Shown here: piece after piece, positions 1 to 6,970 of the stretch | How positions within the stretch are numbered: the first letter of the stretch is position 1 | How the letters are laid out: every line of letters starts with the position of its first letter | Assembly (NCBI GenBank): GCA_016887485.1 | Contig: CP069394.1 | Coordinates: 1,426,001 to 1,490,000 of the forward strand | DNA from: Chloroflexota bacterium | GTDB taxonomy: Bacteria > Chloroflexota > Anaerolineae > Anaerolineales > Anaerolineaceae | Direction: 5' to 3' | DNA length: 64,000 nucleotides | Notes under the pieces: model-generated | Told to the model about the DNA's origin: nothing | The model's database searches: none | The model's input: only the letters and a program-made list of their open reading frames with translations | Made by a program: the position numbers and the translations under genes

Positions 1-182
1 TCATCGCCATCTGGGATGGAGAGCCGGCTCAGGGTATTGGTGGCACAGAAAATATCGTTGCCCTGGCACGCGAGAGGGGCATTTCACTGGTTTGGATCCA
101 TGCCGGCAACCGCCGACCGGGGACCGACAAGCCAACGAGCCTTGGCCACGAGCAGGGCCAGGTCAGCTTTGAAGGGCTATAG
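1..182 (+). CDS. C-terminal end of a SLOG/LOG-like protein (partial)
   Basis: The frame starting at base 3 is open from the window edge and stops with TAG at 180-182, giving 59 residues. The segment AIWDGEPAQGIGGTENIV followed by LARERGISLVWIHAG looks like the last strand-helix-strand of SLOG/LOG-like Rossmann proteins, where a WDG/GGT loop precedes a final VVWI strand. Such domains bind nucleotide-like ligands and often lie near TIR genes. The family call rests on this short tail only, and the N-terminal part lies outside the window. The next gene starts 41 bases downstream on the same strand, so the two may be co-transcribed. Another open frame across 16-234 gives a low-complexity translation and was not accepted. 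Confidence 0.5.
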   Translation, partial: IAIWDGEPAQGIGGTENIVALARERGISLVWIHAGNRRPGTDKPTSLGHEQGQVSFEGL

Positions 183-223
183 CCCAGCAGAAAAAATCAA
201 CATATTACTTGGAGAGTTAATTC

Positions 224-1762
224 ATGACCCATGATGTTTTCATCAGCTATTCACACACAGATCAGGCTGTCGCCAACGCAATAGTGGCCAGCCTTGAAGG
301 CGAGGGCATCCGCTGCTGGATCGCGCCTCGGGATGTCACCCCTGGGCAGACCTGGGGCGAGGCTATTGTGGATGCCATTGAAGCCTCTCAAATCATGGTG
401 ATGGTACTCTCCGACAATTCTAACCACTCCCGCCAGGTCCTTCGTGAAGTGGAACGGGCAACCGCCAAAGAAGTGATTATCATCCCATTCCGGATCGAAA
501 ATATTGACCCGACAGGCGCAATGGCGTATTTTCTTTCCGCCGAACATTGGCTGGATGCGCTCACACCCCCGCTGGAAAAGCACATTAATAAACTCGTCCG
601 GACCGTTTCAGCGTTTCTATCCGGCGAGCAGCCTCCTGACAAACCTTTCCAATCCGGCCCAAAAAAGAAGAAGTGGCTGCCTTATATGATCGGGATGGCT
701 GCCGTTCTGGTGTTTTCCATTTTGGGCTTCCTGGTCTACAGAGCACTCAATCCGGTTCAGAATAGAGTACCTGACAGTCCTGGCACCACACCTACCTCAT
801 CCATTGTATCCGCCATTGAGCCCACGGTAACCACTGCCTCAGTGTCCAGCTTCGAGCTGATCGGTGAATATCGGACATCTCATGCCGCTGAGGGCCTGTA
901 CATTGAGGATAACACGCTCTACCTGGCGAATGGCGCGGACAACCTGATGCGAATAAATGTCAGCAATCCCACCAATCCCATGCCTCTGGATGTCTATAGC
1001 GCCTATGGCGCGCTGGAAGTGGCCGTTGAAAATGGCGTAGCCTATATCATCATCGGCGAGGACTCCAAAGAGTTTCTGGTGATCGACTTCAATAACAACA
1101 CATCCTTCACCTATTCCAACCAAAATAGTGATCTCCCCTGGAATTTATCTCACCTGGCCGTCCAAAATGACCTGGTACATATCACCGGTCATAATTACTG
1201 GGGCATTATTGACCTGACAGACCCGGGCAATGCCAATGAACTTTGGAGCTGGGAGCCACCGACTAATTCAGGCGTGACCTGCACCGTTGTGCTGGATGGC
1301 GATATCGCTTATATCGGTGCCGGTTGGGAAGGACTCTATGTTTTTAATATCAGCGATCCGAGCAGCCCTGAGCTCATTGGCGGCTATGACACGCCCAATT
1401 GGATCGTGGGCATGTCCCTTTCCGGTGACAACCTTTTCTTATCCCTGGGCGATACCGGCCTTCTAGCGCTGGACGTCTCGGACCCCAGCCGACCGATCAT
1501 GATGGATACCCTAGAAACCGACGGATACGTCATGGAATCCTCGGCCACCGAAGACACGCTATTCCTTACCTACATCGTCATGGATGGTTATGATGTCGTG
1601 GAAAGCGGTGTTTATGCTATTGATATCACCGACCCGGCCAAGCTGGCTATCATTGCAACCTACACTGACCTGCATCAGGCTTCAGATATCCAAGCCTGGG
1701 GAGACGCCGTTTTTGTAACGGACAAACCCTGGGGACTTGCCGTTCTGCGACTGACCCCCTAA
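224..1762 (+). CDS. TIR domain protein, membrane-anchored, with LVIVD-repeat ectodomain
   Basis: The protein has 512 residues. Residues 3-125 form a TIR_2-type domain: DVFISYS is strand A, WIAPRDVTPGQ is the BB-loop region, and LREVERA (E75) is the likely catalytic helix of TIR NADases. A basic stretch (KKKK, 147-150) leads into one membrane helix at 151-173. A Ser/Thr/Pro linker follows, then about 300 residues of LVIVD-like repeats (VSNPTNP, ISDPSSP, VSDPSRP, ITDPAK), a beta-propeller-like fold expected outside the membrane. An upstream GGAG supports the ATG at 224. Known TIR enzymes cleave NAD or make cyclic ADP-ribose-type signals. Here an outside sensor could drive a cytoplasmic TIR, which is inference. 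A pure adaptor role is the alternative. Confidence 0.85.
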   Translation: MTHDVFISYSHTDQAVANAIVASLEGEGIRCWIAPRDVTPGQTWGEAIVDAIEASQIMVMVLSDNSNHSRQVLREVERATAKEVIIIPFRIENIDPTGAMAYFLSAEHWLDALTPPLEKHINKLVRTVSAFLSGEQPPDKPFQSGPKKKKWLPYMIGMAAVLVFSILGFLVYRALNPVQNRVPDSPGTTPTSSIVSAIEPTVTTASVSSFELIGEYRTSHAAEGLYIEDNTLYLANGADNLMRINVSNPTNPMPLDVYSAYGALEVAVENGVAYIIIGEDSKEFLVIDFNNNTSFTYSNQNSDLPWNLSHLAVQNDLVHITGHNYWGIIDLTDPGNANELWSWEPPTNSGVTCTVVLDGDIAYIGAGWEGLYVFNISDPSSPELIGGYDTPNWIVGMSLSGDNLFLSLGDTGLLALDVSDPSRPIMMDTLETDGYVMESSATEDTLFLTYIVMDGYDVVESGVYAIDITDPAKLAIIATYTDLHQASDIQAWGDAVFVTDKPWGLAVLRLTP

Positions 1763-1784
1763 TCCGATTCATTGCGAGGCAAAT

Positions 1785-2102
1785 ATGGATCGCGCCGTGT
1801 ATGTGTGCTATTCAACCAGAGATAAAACGGCCACGGATCAGGTCGTGAGACCGATCGACGATTGCAATAAGGTGTTCACCTTTTATTCCCCTTCTTATCT
1901 GGACTCCAAAGTGTGCCTTGAGGAATTCAACATTGCCCTTTGCCGACATAGAGAGTCAGACGACCCTGTTTTATTACCGGTCTATCTCTATTCCGCCATC
2001 CTGCCCACTTATATTCGGCTCGTACAATTCTCAGATTGCCGCGAGTTCAACCTGGGTAAATTTCCAGAAATTGCACAGAATTTCATCAACACCCTTCGAT
2101 AA
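1785..2102 (+). CDS. Shortened TIR-like protein, possibly a deletion relic
   Basis: The product has 105 residues, while a TIR domain normally needs about 130-150. It begins like strand A of a TIR domain (VYVCYSTRDKTATDQVV) but jumps after about 25 residues to the second half (KVFTFYSPSYLDSKVCLEEF, then VLLPVYLYSA and the DCREF end). The stretch holding most of helix A, strand B and the BB loop is missing, while the CLEEF helix with acidic residues E46/E47 remains. It starts 22 bases after the larger TIR gene. Either an in-frame deletion or a join of two TIR subfamilies fits. Without a BB loop, normal TIR assembly is doubtful, so this may be a decaying gene. No frameshift is visible. Confidence 0.5.
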   Translation: MDRAVYVCYSTRDKTATDQVVRPIDDCNKVFTFYSPSYLDSKVCLEEFNIALCRHRESDDPVLLPVYLYSAILPTYIRLVQFSDCREFNLGKFPEIAQNFINTLR

Positions 2103-2130
2103 TTCACCTTCGTTTGCACAGGAGGTACAA

Positions 2131-2754
2131 ATGGGCCTGAACTTCAACTACCTGCTCTATTTCAAGAAGGATAGGATCTGGGATGTCCTGCAGGCATTGG
2201 CTGAATTCTCGGATTTGGCAGGGGCTTGTGAAACCCAGATCACCTTCCCCGATCATGTACTGACTCTGCCCTTTGAAGGCTCCTACATGTCCAAGTCGCC
2301 GGTGAGTTATAACGAACCGGAATTTGAGTTTGCCTTATCACAGATCTTTGATGAGGATGAAGCGATTTTGGATTATATGATCGGTCGTGGGGATGATTTG
2401 AGTGACCGCAGCCCACCGGATGGTGATATCCGGCAGTGGGGTATTGGGTTTATCTATCTGACCGTTTATGCGGATATCAGCTCCCATTGGGCATTTGATA
2501 ACCCAGCGGATATCGTCCTGTTCGAATTCGGAACAACCGGCACCAGGATGAGCATGCTGTTTTATGACTCCACTTCCATCCGGGAGAAATTTATCTCTCT
2601 TCTGGAAAACAACGGTGGGCTCTATGGTATTTTCGATCAGGAAGTCGACTATGGCGAGCTGTTTTGGTATAAGGGCAAACGGATGGCCATGACCCTTCTG
2701 AGCAACTATCCCCTGCCGGATGAACTGGAAGAATATATAAACGAGCAAAACTGA
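2131..2754 (+). CDS. Hypothetical protein, about 207 residues
   Basis: I do not recognise a named family. The ATG at 2131 has a strong AGGAGGT site 6 bases upstream. An open frame reaching back to 1918 overlaps the TIR-like gene and is not needed. The product is soluble and acidic, with no signal peptide or membrane helix. It has a mixed alpha/beta look, with conserved-looking aromatic pieces (FNYLLYFKK, GIGFIYLTVYADIS, GELFWYKGKRMAMTLL). It lies 28 bases after the TIR-like gene on the same strand, so it may belong to the same transcript. It could be a partner, an immunity protein or an unrelated gene. Confidence 0.7.
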   Translation: MGLNFNYLLYFKKDRIWDVLQALAEFSDLAGACETQITFPDHVLTLPFEGSYMSKSPVSYNEPEFEFALSQIFDEDEAILDYMIGRGDDLSDRSPPDGDIRQWGIGFIYLTVYADISSHWAFDNPADIVLFEFGTTGTRMSMLFYDSTSIREKFISLLENNGGLYGIFDQEVDYGELFWYKGKRMAMTLLSNYPLPDELEEYINEQN

Positions 2755-2782
2755 GATTTACAGATAATCAAGTTTTTTCTCG

Positions 2783-3886
2783 CTAGTGATCATCCTGATC
2801 CCCAGCGTCCAAGCGCGGGTAGCGGCCAGGATCAGGCAGCAGGTCCAGCACCGTATCCTTGAGGCTTTTCACCGAATCAAAACGGGCAATACTGATGCCC
2901 CCCTTCCCCTGCTCATAAGGATAGGTCCCAAACCAAAGGTCATGCTCCTGAGTTTCCAGGATTGTCCGCACCAGATCTTCCACCAGGCCATCCTTCTTCT
3001 TATATGATGTCCAATTCGTGCCGTCAAAGCGACTGATGCCCTTCTCAGTGCCAAACCACATTTTCTTCTGCGAATCAATCCACATACAGTAGATGCGGTT
3101 ATCAACCAGACCATCCCTTGAGGTGAGATAGTGCCATTTATGTCCTTCAAGGATGCTGATGCCTTTGATCGTGCCAAACCACATATTTCCGGAAGGGTCT
3201 TCAAACATGGAATAGACACAATTATCGGCCAGACCGTCCGCGCGGGTGGTGTTATGCCAGTTTCTCCCATCCGTCCAGCCCACACCCGCACCCATGCCAT
3301 GCTCATAAGTCCCTACCCAAATTCGCCCCTGTGAGTCCTCGAAAACTTTTAATATCTCCTGCCCGGGAAGCCCATCACGGGTTGTGAAGGACTGCCATTT
3401 TCTGCCATCATAGCGAAAAAGTCCGCCACCGGAAGATGCCGCCCGCCAACAGCCTGCCCAAAGGTTGCCTTTGCGGTCAAATGTCAAATTGAGCAAGCTC
3501 TTACCGTAAAGACCACCATCCAGAATTTTCCCACCTTCCAACACATTCAAGCCATTATCGGTTGCCAGCCAGAGCCTGCCATCGGGCCCCTGCTGAATGC
3601 AGGTCACAGCGTTGCTGGCCAGGCCGTCTCGTTTTGTGAACGTTCGCCATTCGCCGCCGGCAAACACACCCAAACCCCCGCCCCAGGTTCCCGCGTAGAT
3701 CTTTCCATCCGCAGCCTGATAGAGGTCATATATCCAATTATTCGGCAGCCCATCCCTGACCGTGATCGAATCCCACTGGATTTTCTCCGGTGCTTCTCCC
3801 TTTTCCAAATACTGCTTGAAGAGAGCCCTCAAATCACTCTTATTCTCCCAGGCATTAGATGACCTCATCAGTCCGTTTTCAGGCAT
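2783..3886 (-). CDS. Seven-bladed two-component-regulator-type propeller protein without kinase
   Basis: The ATG at 3886 follows AAAGGAG and overlaps the stop of the upstream coiled-coil gene by 8 bases (ATGCCTGA), a translational-coupling arrangement. An earlier start at 3952 would overlap much further and is less likely. The 367 residues carry seven Reg_prop-like repeats, each with an RDGL segment followed by a W/Y-x-G-T strand (IYAGTW, LWLATD, LWAGCW, IWVGTY, MWFGTI, MWFGTE, LWFGTY). That is enough for one complete beta-propeller. In hybrid sensor kinases such propellers sense ligands, but here there is no membrane helix, histidine kinase or effector domain. A scaffold or binding role with its coupled partner is inferred. 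Confidence 0.75.
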   Translation of the reverse strand: MPENGLMRSSNAWENKSDLRALFKQYLEKGEAPEKIQWDSITVRDGLPNNWIYDLYQAADGKIYAGTWGGGLGVFAGGEWRTFTKRDGLASNAVTCIQQGPDGRLWLATDNGLNVLEGGKILDGGLYGKSLLNLTFDRKGNLWAGCWRAASSGGGLFRYDGRKWQSFTTRDGLPGQEILKVFEDSQGRIWVGTYEHGMGAGVGWTDGRNWHNTTRADGLADNCVYSMFEDPSGNMWFGTIKGISILEGHKWHYLTSRDGLVDNRIYCMWIDSQKKMWFGTEKGISRFDGTNWTSYKKKDGLVEDLVRTILETQEHDLWFGTYPYEQGKGGISIARFDSVKSLKDTVLDLLPDPGRYPRLDAGDQDDH

Positions 3887-4892
3887 CGGTTTCTCCTTTG
3901 GAAAGATCCTGGTAGAGCTTGATGAGATCCATAATCCGACTGCGTAAATCAAAGATCTTCTCAGTCTCTGCCTGGATCAGCTTCTTGATTTCATCCCGCT
4001 GCTCATGGAGAAGTCCCTTCACTTTCTCCGGGTCTTCTAATTCAGCGGTGGTCAATTCCTTCTTCAGGGCATTGAGCCTGCGGTCCAACCGCTCCGCCAG
4101 GCTTTGATATTGGCGCTCCTGTTCTTCCAGCATTTCGCGTGTCTCCCGAAGGTCAGCGCCTTCATCCAGAGTAGTCTCACCCCGATATTTCGCCACATAG
4201 GCCTCCATCAGGAGAGTGTCGTTTTGCTCATAAACCGTCTTCACGGTCAGGAAGGTATCAACCGGCGTGTCGGAGGTATCCGGGTGAACGGCCGGCAGGA
4301 CGATCTTTCGGAATTCCCGTTCAATCTGGTCCTCACTGACCCCTTCCACCAGTGGCTGCGGATCAAGTTGCTGGATCATTTTCCAGAAGCTCTCCGTCTG
4401 GACTTCCTCATCTTCAAAGCTGCGCTGGTCAGCCACAAAACCGTGCTCTGAATGGCTGAGGACATTTCGGATTTCATTATCCAAATCGCTGAGGGATTGA
4501 AATTCGTGATTGATGATCCGGGATCGCAGCCGGATCAAGGCCGCCTCAAGGTATGCCCTTTGCCGAACCGCTTGCTTGAGGATGAAACCTGGTCGGACGA
4601 AATTGACCAGGAACAGCTTTTCCATTTCCCGCATGGCTTTCTGCCACTGATTGAACTGCTCCAGGGAGGTGACAATCTTTTGACGCAGATCATTGATCAA
4701 AGCCGCCGAATTTTGATTTTCCACCCTGATTTGGCTTTCGATCGCTTCAATTTCCAGACAAATATCGACTATCCGCTGGGAGAACTGGGTTTGTTCCGCT
4801 GCCGGGCTTTGCATGCTCTTTTCGTCGAGAGCCGCCAATTCCTGCCGTAAGCGGGTGATTTGCTGCAGCGACAATTGGAATTTCCTGTCCAT
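3879..4892 (-). CDS. Coiled-coil protein with a J-domain-like HPD motif
   Basis: The protein has 337 residues, mostly charged helices. Coiled-coil-like stretches run at about 5-140 and 245-330. In the middle, residues 187-237 (QIEREFRKIVLPAVHPD, then a helix with TVKTVYEQND and AYVAKY) match the layout of a J-domain: a basic helix, the HPD tripeptide at 203-205, then an amphipathic helix. J-domains stimulate the Hsp70 ATPase through HPD. A full N-terminal helix I is not obvious, so this may be a degenerate J-like domain. Its stop overlaps the start of the propeller gene, which ties the two products together. Confidence 0.6.
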   Translation of the reverse strand: MDRKFQLSLQQITRLRQELAALDEKSMQSPAAEQTQFSQRIVDICLEIEAIESQIRVENQNSAALINDLRQKIVTSLEQFNQWQKAMREMEKLFLVNFVRPGFILKQAVRQRAYLEAALIRLRSRIINHEFQSLSDLDNEIRNVLSHSEHGFVADQRSFEDEEVQTESFWKMIQQLDPQPLVEGVSEDQIEREFRKIVLPAVHPDTSDTPVDTFLTVKTVYEQNDTLLMEAYVAKYRGETTLDEGADLRETREMLEEQERQYQSLAERLDRRLNALKKELTTAELEDPEKVKGLLHEQRDEIKKLIQAETEKIFDLRSRIMDLIKLYQDLSKGETDA

Positions 4893-5037
4893 AGCCTCTA
4901 CTCCCTTCTCAGAAGGTGTTGACCTAAGGTCTGCGAAACTTGTCAGTTATTTGATTTCTTAAATTTAATTATAAAGTTCGGGGTTATCTCACACCAGTGA
5001 TAATCTGGGGTGTTTTCAAATCAATTTGAGCTAAAGA

Positions 5038-6750
5038 CTAATTATCAATTTGAAGGCCAATTTCAGCCAACAATTCAGGCAGGCAGCGGATGAAATGGCG
5101 GTTCTTCTCGCGCTCCTCCGGTAGCAGGTCCTCCCAAGGGATAAGATCCGGATTGGTTTTTTGGCCGCTGTCCTGGACCTCGCCATGCTGCCAGCCCTGG
5201 TCACGCTTCCAATCGCACCAGAGTTGGTGCTCCATTTTACCCATCAGTTCCACATCCTGATGGTCAAATTCCCTATCCGCAGCATCCCAATCGATCAGGG
5301 GCGAGACCTGATAGCCATTTTCGCTCAATATCCGGTAAATCCGGCTGGCTTGGGCCCGATTGGCTTGCTTCTCGTCCTCTTCAATTTTCTCCCAGGGGGT
5401 CGCCAACTGCCGCTTTGCATCTGCGGTATCCAGCCCTTTGAGATAATACTCCCGCAACTGCCGGGCCACCAGTTCATGGGTACCGCCAATGACTAACTCG
5501 TGCGTGCAGGTCTGCTGGTAAATATCGAAGAAATGACCATCCTGATGATTTTCCAACAGATAGGTCATGCCTGAACCCTGTTCAATCCGGGTTCTGATCG
5601 GAATGTCCTTATTTGAAAGGATCTGCCTGATCACCAGGAATACCTGTACACTTAAAACCGGATTTCCCAGACAGATGAAGACTTCCTCAAGCTTTTTCCT
5701 CTTCAATAAGGTAGTTAACTGGCTTCTCAAATCCGAATTGCAGCTCAAATCAATATTGACCGGTTGAAACTGGAAAATCGTGTCAACCTTGGGGCAATGG
5801 GCACGCAATTCGGCCAGTCGGGCATCCGCTTCCTGATCCAAAACGATCATATTGACCTTGCCCGTGAATTTCCTCCGATAAAGAGTGTAGGCCATCTGTC
5901 GGATGAGGCCTTTACCAAAGCCACCCAGGCCGCAGACCAAAAAGCTCATCGGTTTGCTATTGGATTCATCTGCTAATATGGAATCTTCCTGAATTAATTG
6001 CTGGGCTGCCCGATCATAGGTGTTGAATACCTCCCACACCACATTGGACTCTGCAGCCAGGGATTGTTCGCTCGCCCGGACCACTTCCATCAGATCACGG
6101 GAGACAAAATGCACCAGACAGGTCAGTTTATCCTGGGGTTCTCTCCGGATGAGATGGGCCGCCAGGAAAGCCACTTGCAGGTTTTGGGAATCATCCCCCA
6201 ATAGGCAAATGAGAGTCTTTGCCCGGTTGATACGTGCATTTTCCAACATCTCCGGGTCAGTCGCATCACCCTCCAGGATGATCGCCCCTCTGCGCTGATA
6301 TTCCTCCACGATCACCGGGGTAACCTGCTGCTCGATGACCACCACCTGATAGCCGCTGGCAAGCAGGTCATCCACCAGAAAACGTCCCTTGCGGCCAAGA
6401 CCACAGACGACGATATGTCCCTTCTTACGCCACAGCCGCAGCCAAACGGTCTGCTCCCGGAAGATGGTCGCCAAGGCTTCCAAGGCCGTGATAGCGGTCA
6501 AACCTGGCAGGGCAAAGCGGGCCCCTTCCAACATCCAATTGTTCACGCCATCCACGGCACCGGAGTTCATGCTGATCAATTGAAGCGTGCGATAGAGGAT
6601 CTCGGTGGAAGATTGATCAAATTGGTTGGCAAAGGCATACCTTTCAAACCCCCAATATCCCAACAGGAAGCTGGCAGCCCATAAAACAGCCAGGATACCC
6701 CATTTGAACTTCGCCCAAATTCGCTTGACCGTTATCCGCTGAATATTCAT
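5038..6750 (-). CDS. Two-RCK (TrkA-N) channel-like protein with C-terminal RyR domain
   Basis: The protein has 570 residues. A membrane helix lies at about 15-36 and a second hydrophobic segment at 78-97. Between them is a pore-like stretch (LYRTLQLISMNSG) without the TVGYG filter of potassium channels. Two TrkA-N/RCK Rossmann domains follow: one with VVCGLGRKGRFLV from residue 114, and a second with FLVCGLGGFGKGLI from about 269. The last 70 residues (ending 570) match the RyR repeat of ryanodine receptors: EHQLW, then GWQHGEV, PDLIPWEDLLPEE and KNRHF. RCK domains bind nucleotides or ions and gate transport. The ion is unknown and the absent filter argues against a plain K+ channel. Confidence 0.8.
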   Translation of the reverse strand: MNIQRITVKRIWAKFKWGILAVLWAASFLLGYWGFERYAFANQFDQSSTEILYRTLQLISMNSGAVDGVNNWMLEGARFALPGLTAITALEALATIFREQTVWLRLWRKKGHIVVCGLGRKGRFLVDDLLASGYQVVVIEQQVTPVIVEEYQRRGAIILEGDATDPEMLENARINRAKTLICLLGDDSQNLQVAFLAAHLIRREPQDKLTCLVHFVSRDLMEVVRASEQSLAAESNVVWEVFNTYDRAAQQLIQEDSILADESNSKPMSFLVCGLGGFGKGLIRQMAYTLYRRKFTGKVNMIVLDQEADARLAELRAHCPKVDTIFQFQPVNIDLSCNSDLRSQLTTLLKRKKLEEVFICLGNPVLSVQVFLVIRQILSNKDIPIRTRIEQGSGMTYLLENHQDGHFFDIYQQTCTHELVIGGTHELVARQLREYYLKGLDTADAKRQLATPWEKIEEDEKQANRAQASRIYRILSENGYQVSPLIDWDAADREFDHQDVELMGKMEHQLWCDWKRDQGWQHGEVQDSGQKTNPDLIPWEDLLPEEREKNRHFIRCLPELLAEIGLQIDN

Positions 6751-6790
6751 CTGATACCCATTTCGAGTGGTAACTTTTGGTTCTGTTGTT

Positions 6791-6820
6791 AGTGTAACAT
6801 ATCCATACTTTTTAACTCAA
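6791..6820 (-). promoter_or_regulatory. Candidate promoter of the RyR/RCK gene
   Basis: Read on the minus strand, TTGAGT and TACACT are separated by 18 bases, about 40 bases upstream of the start at 6750. Each hexamer fits the sigma-70 consensus only moderately. Confidence 0.4.
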
Positions 6821-6893
6821 TATTTATGTATCAAAAAACAGTTGTTAACCCTCCCAATTTGAATCTATTCTCTCCCTTTAATGCATAGAATGG

Positions 6894-6899
6894 TATAAT
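6894..6899 (+). promoter_or_regulatory. Candidate -10 box for the CoA-disulfide reductase fusion
   Basis: A perfect TATAAT sits 71 bases before the ATG at 6971. No clear -35 hexamer lies 16-18 bases upstream, so activator dependence or chance cannot be excluded. Confidence 0.4.
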
Positions 6900-6970
6900 T
6901 CGGGTGAAATTTATCACAAATGTGGGGTTGGTTTTTATTACCCCAACCTTTTGATTTAAGGAGTGTTTTT

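Noticed and set aside
16-234. 72-codon open frame at the left edge
   Set aside because: It overlaps the better SLOG-like frame ending at 182 and has an unnatural composition.
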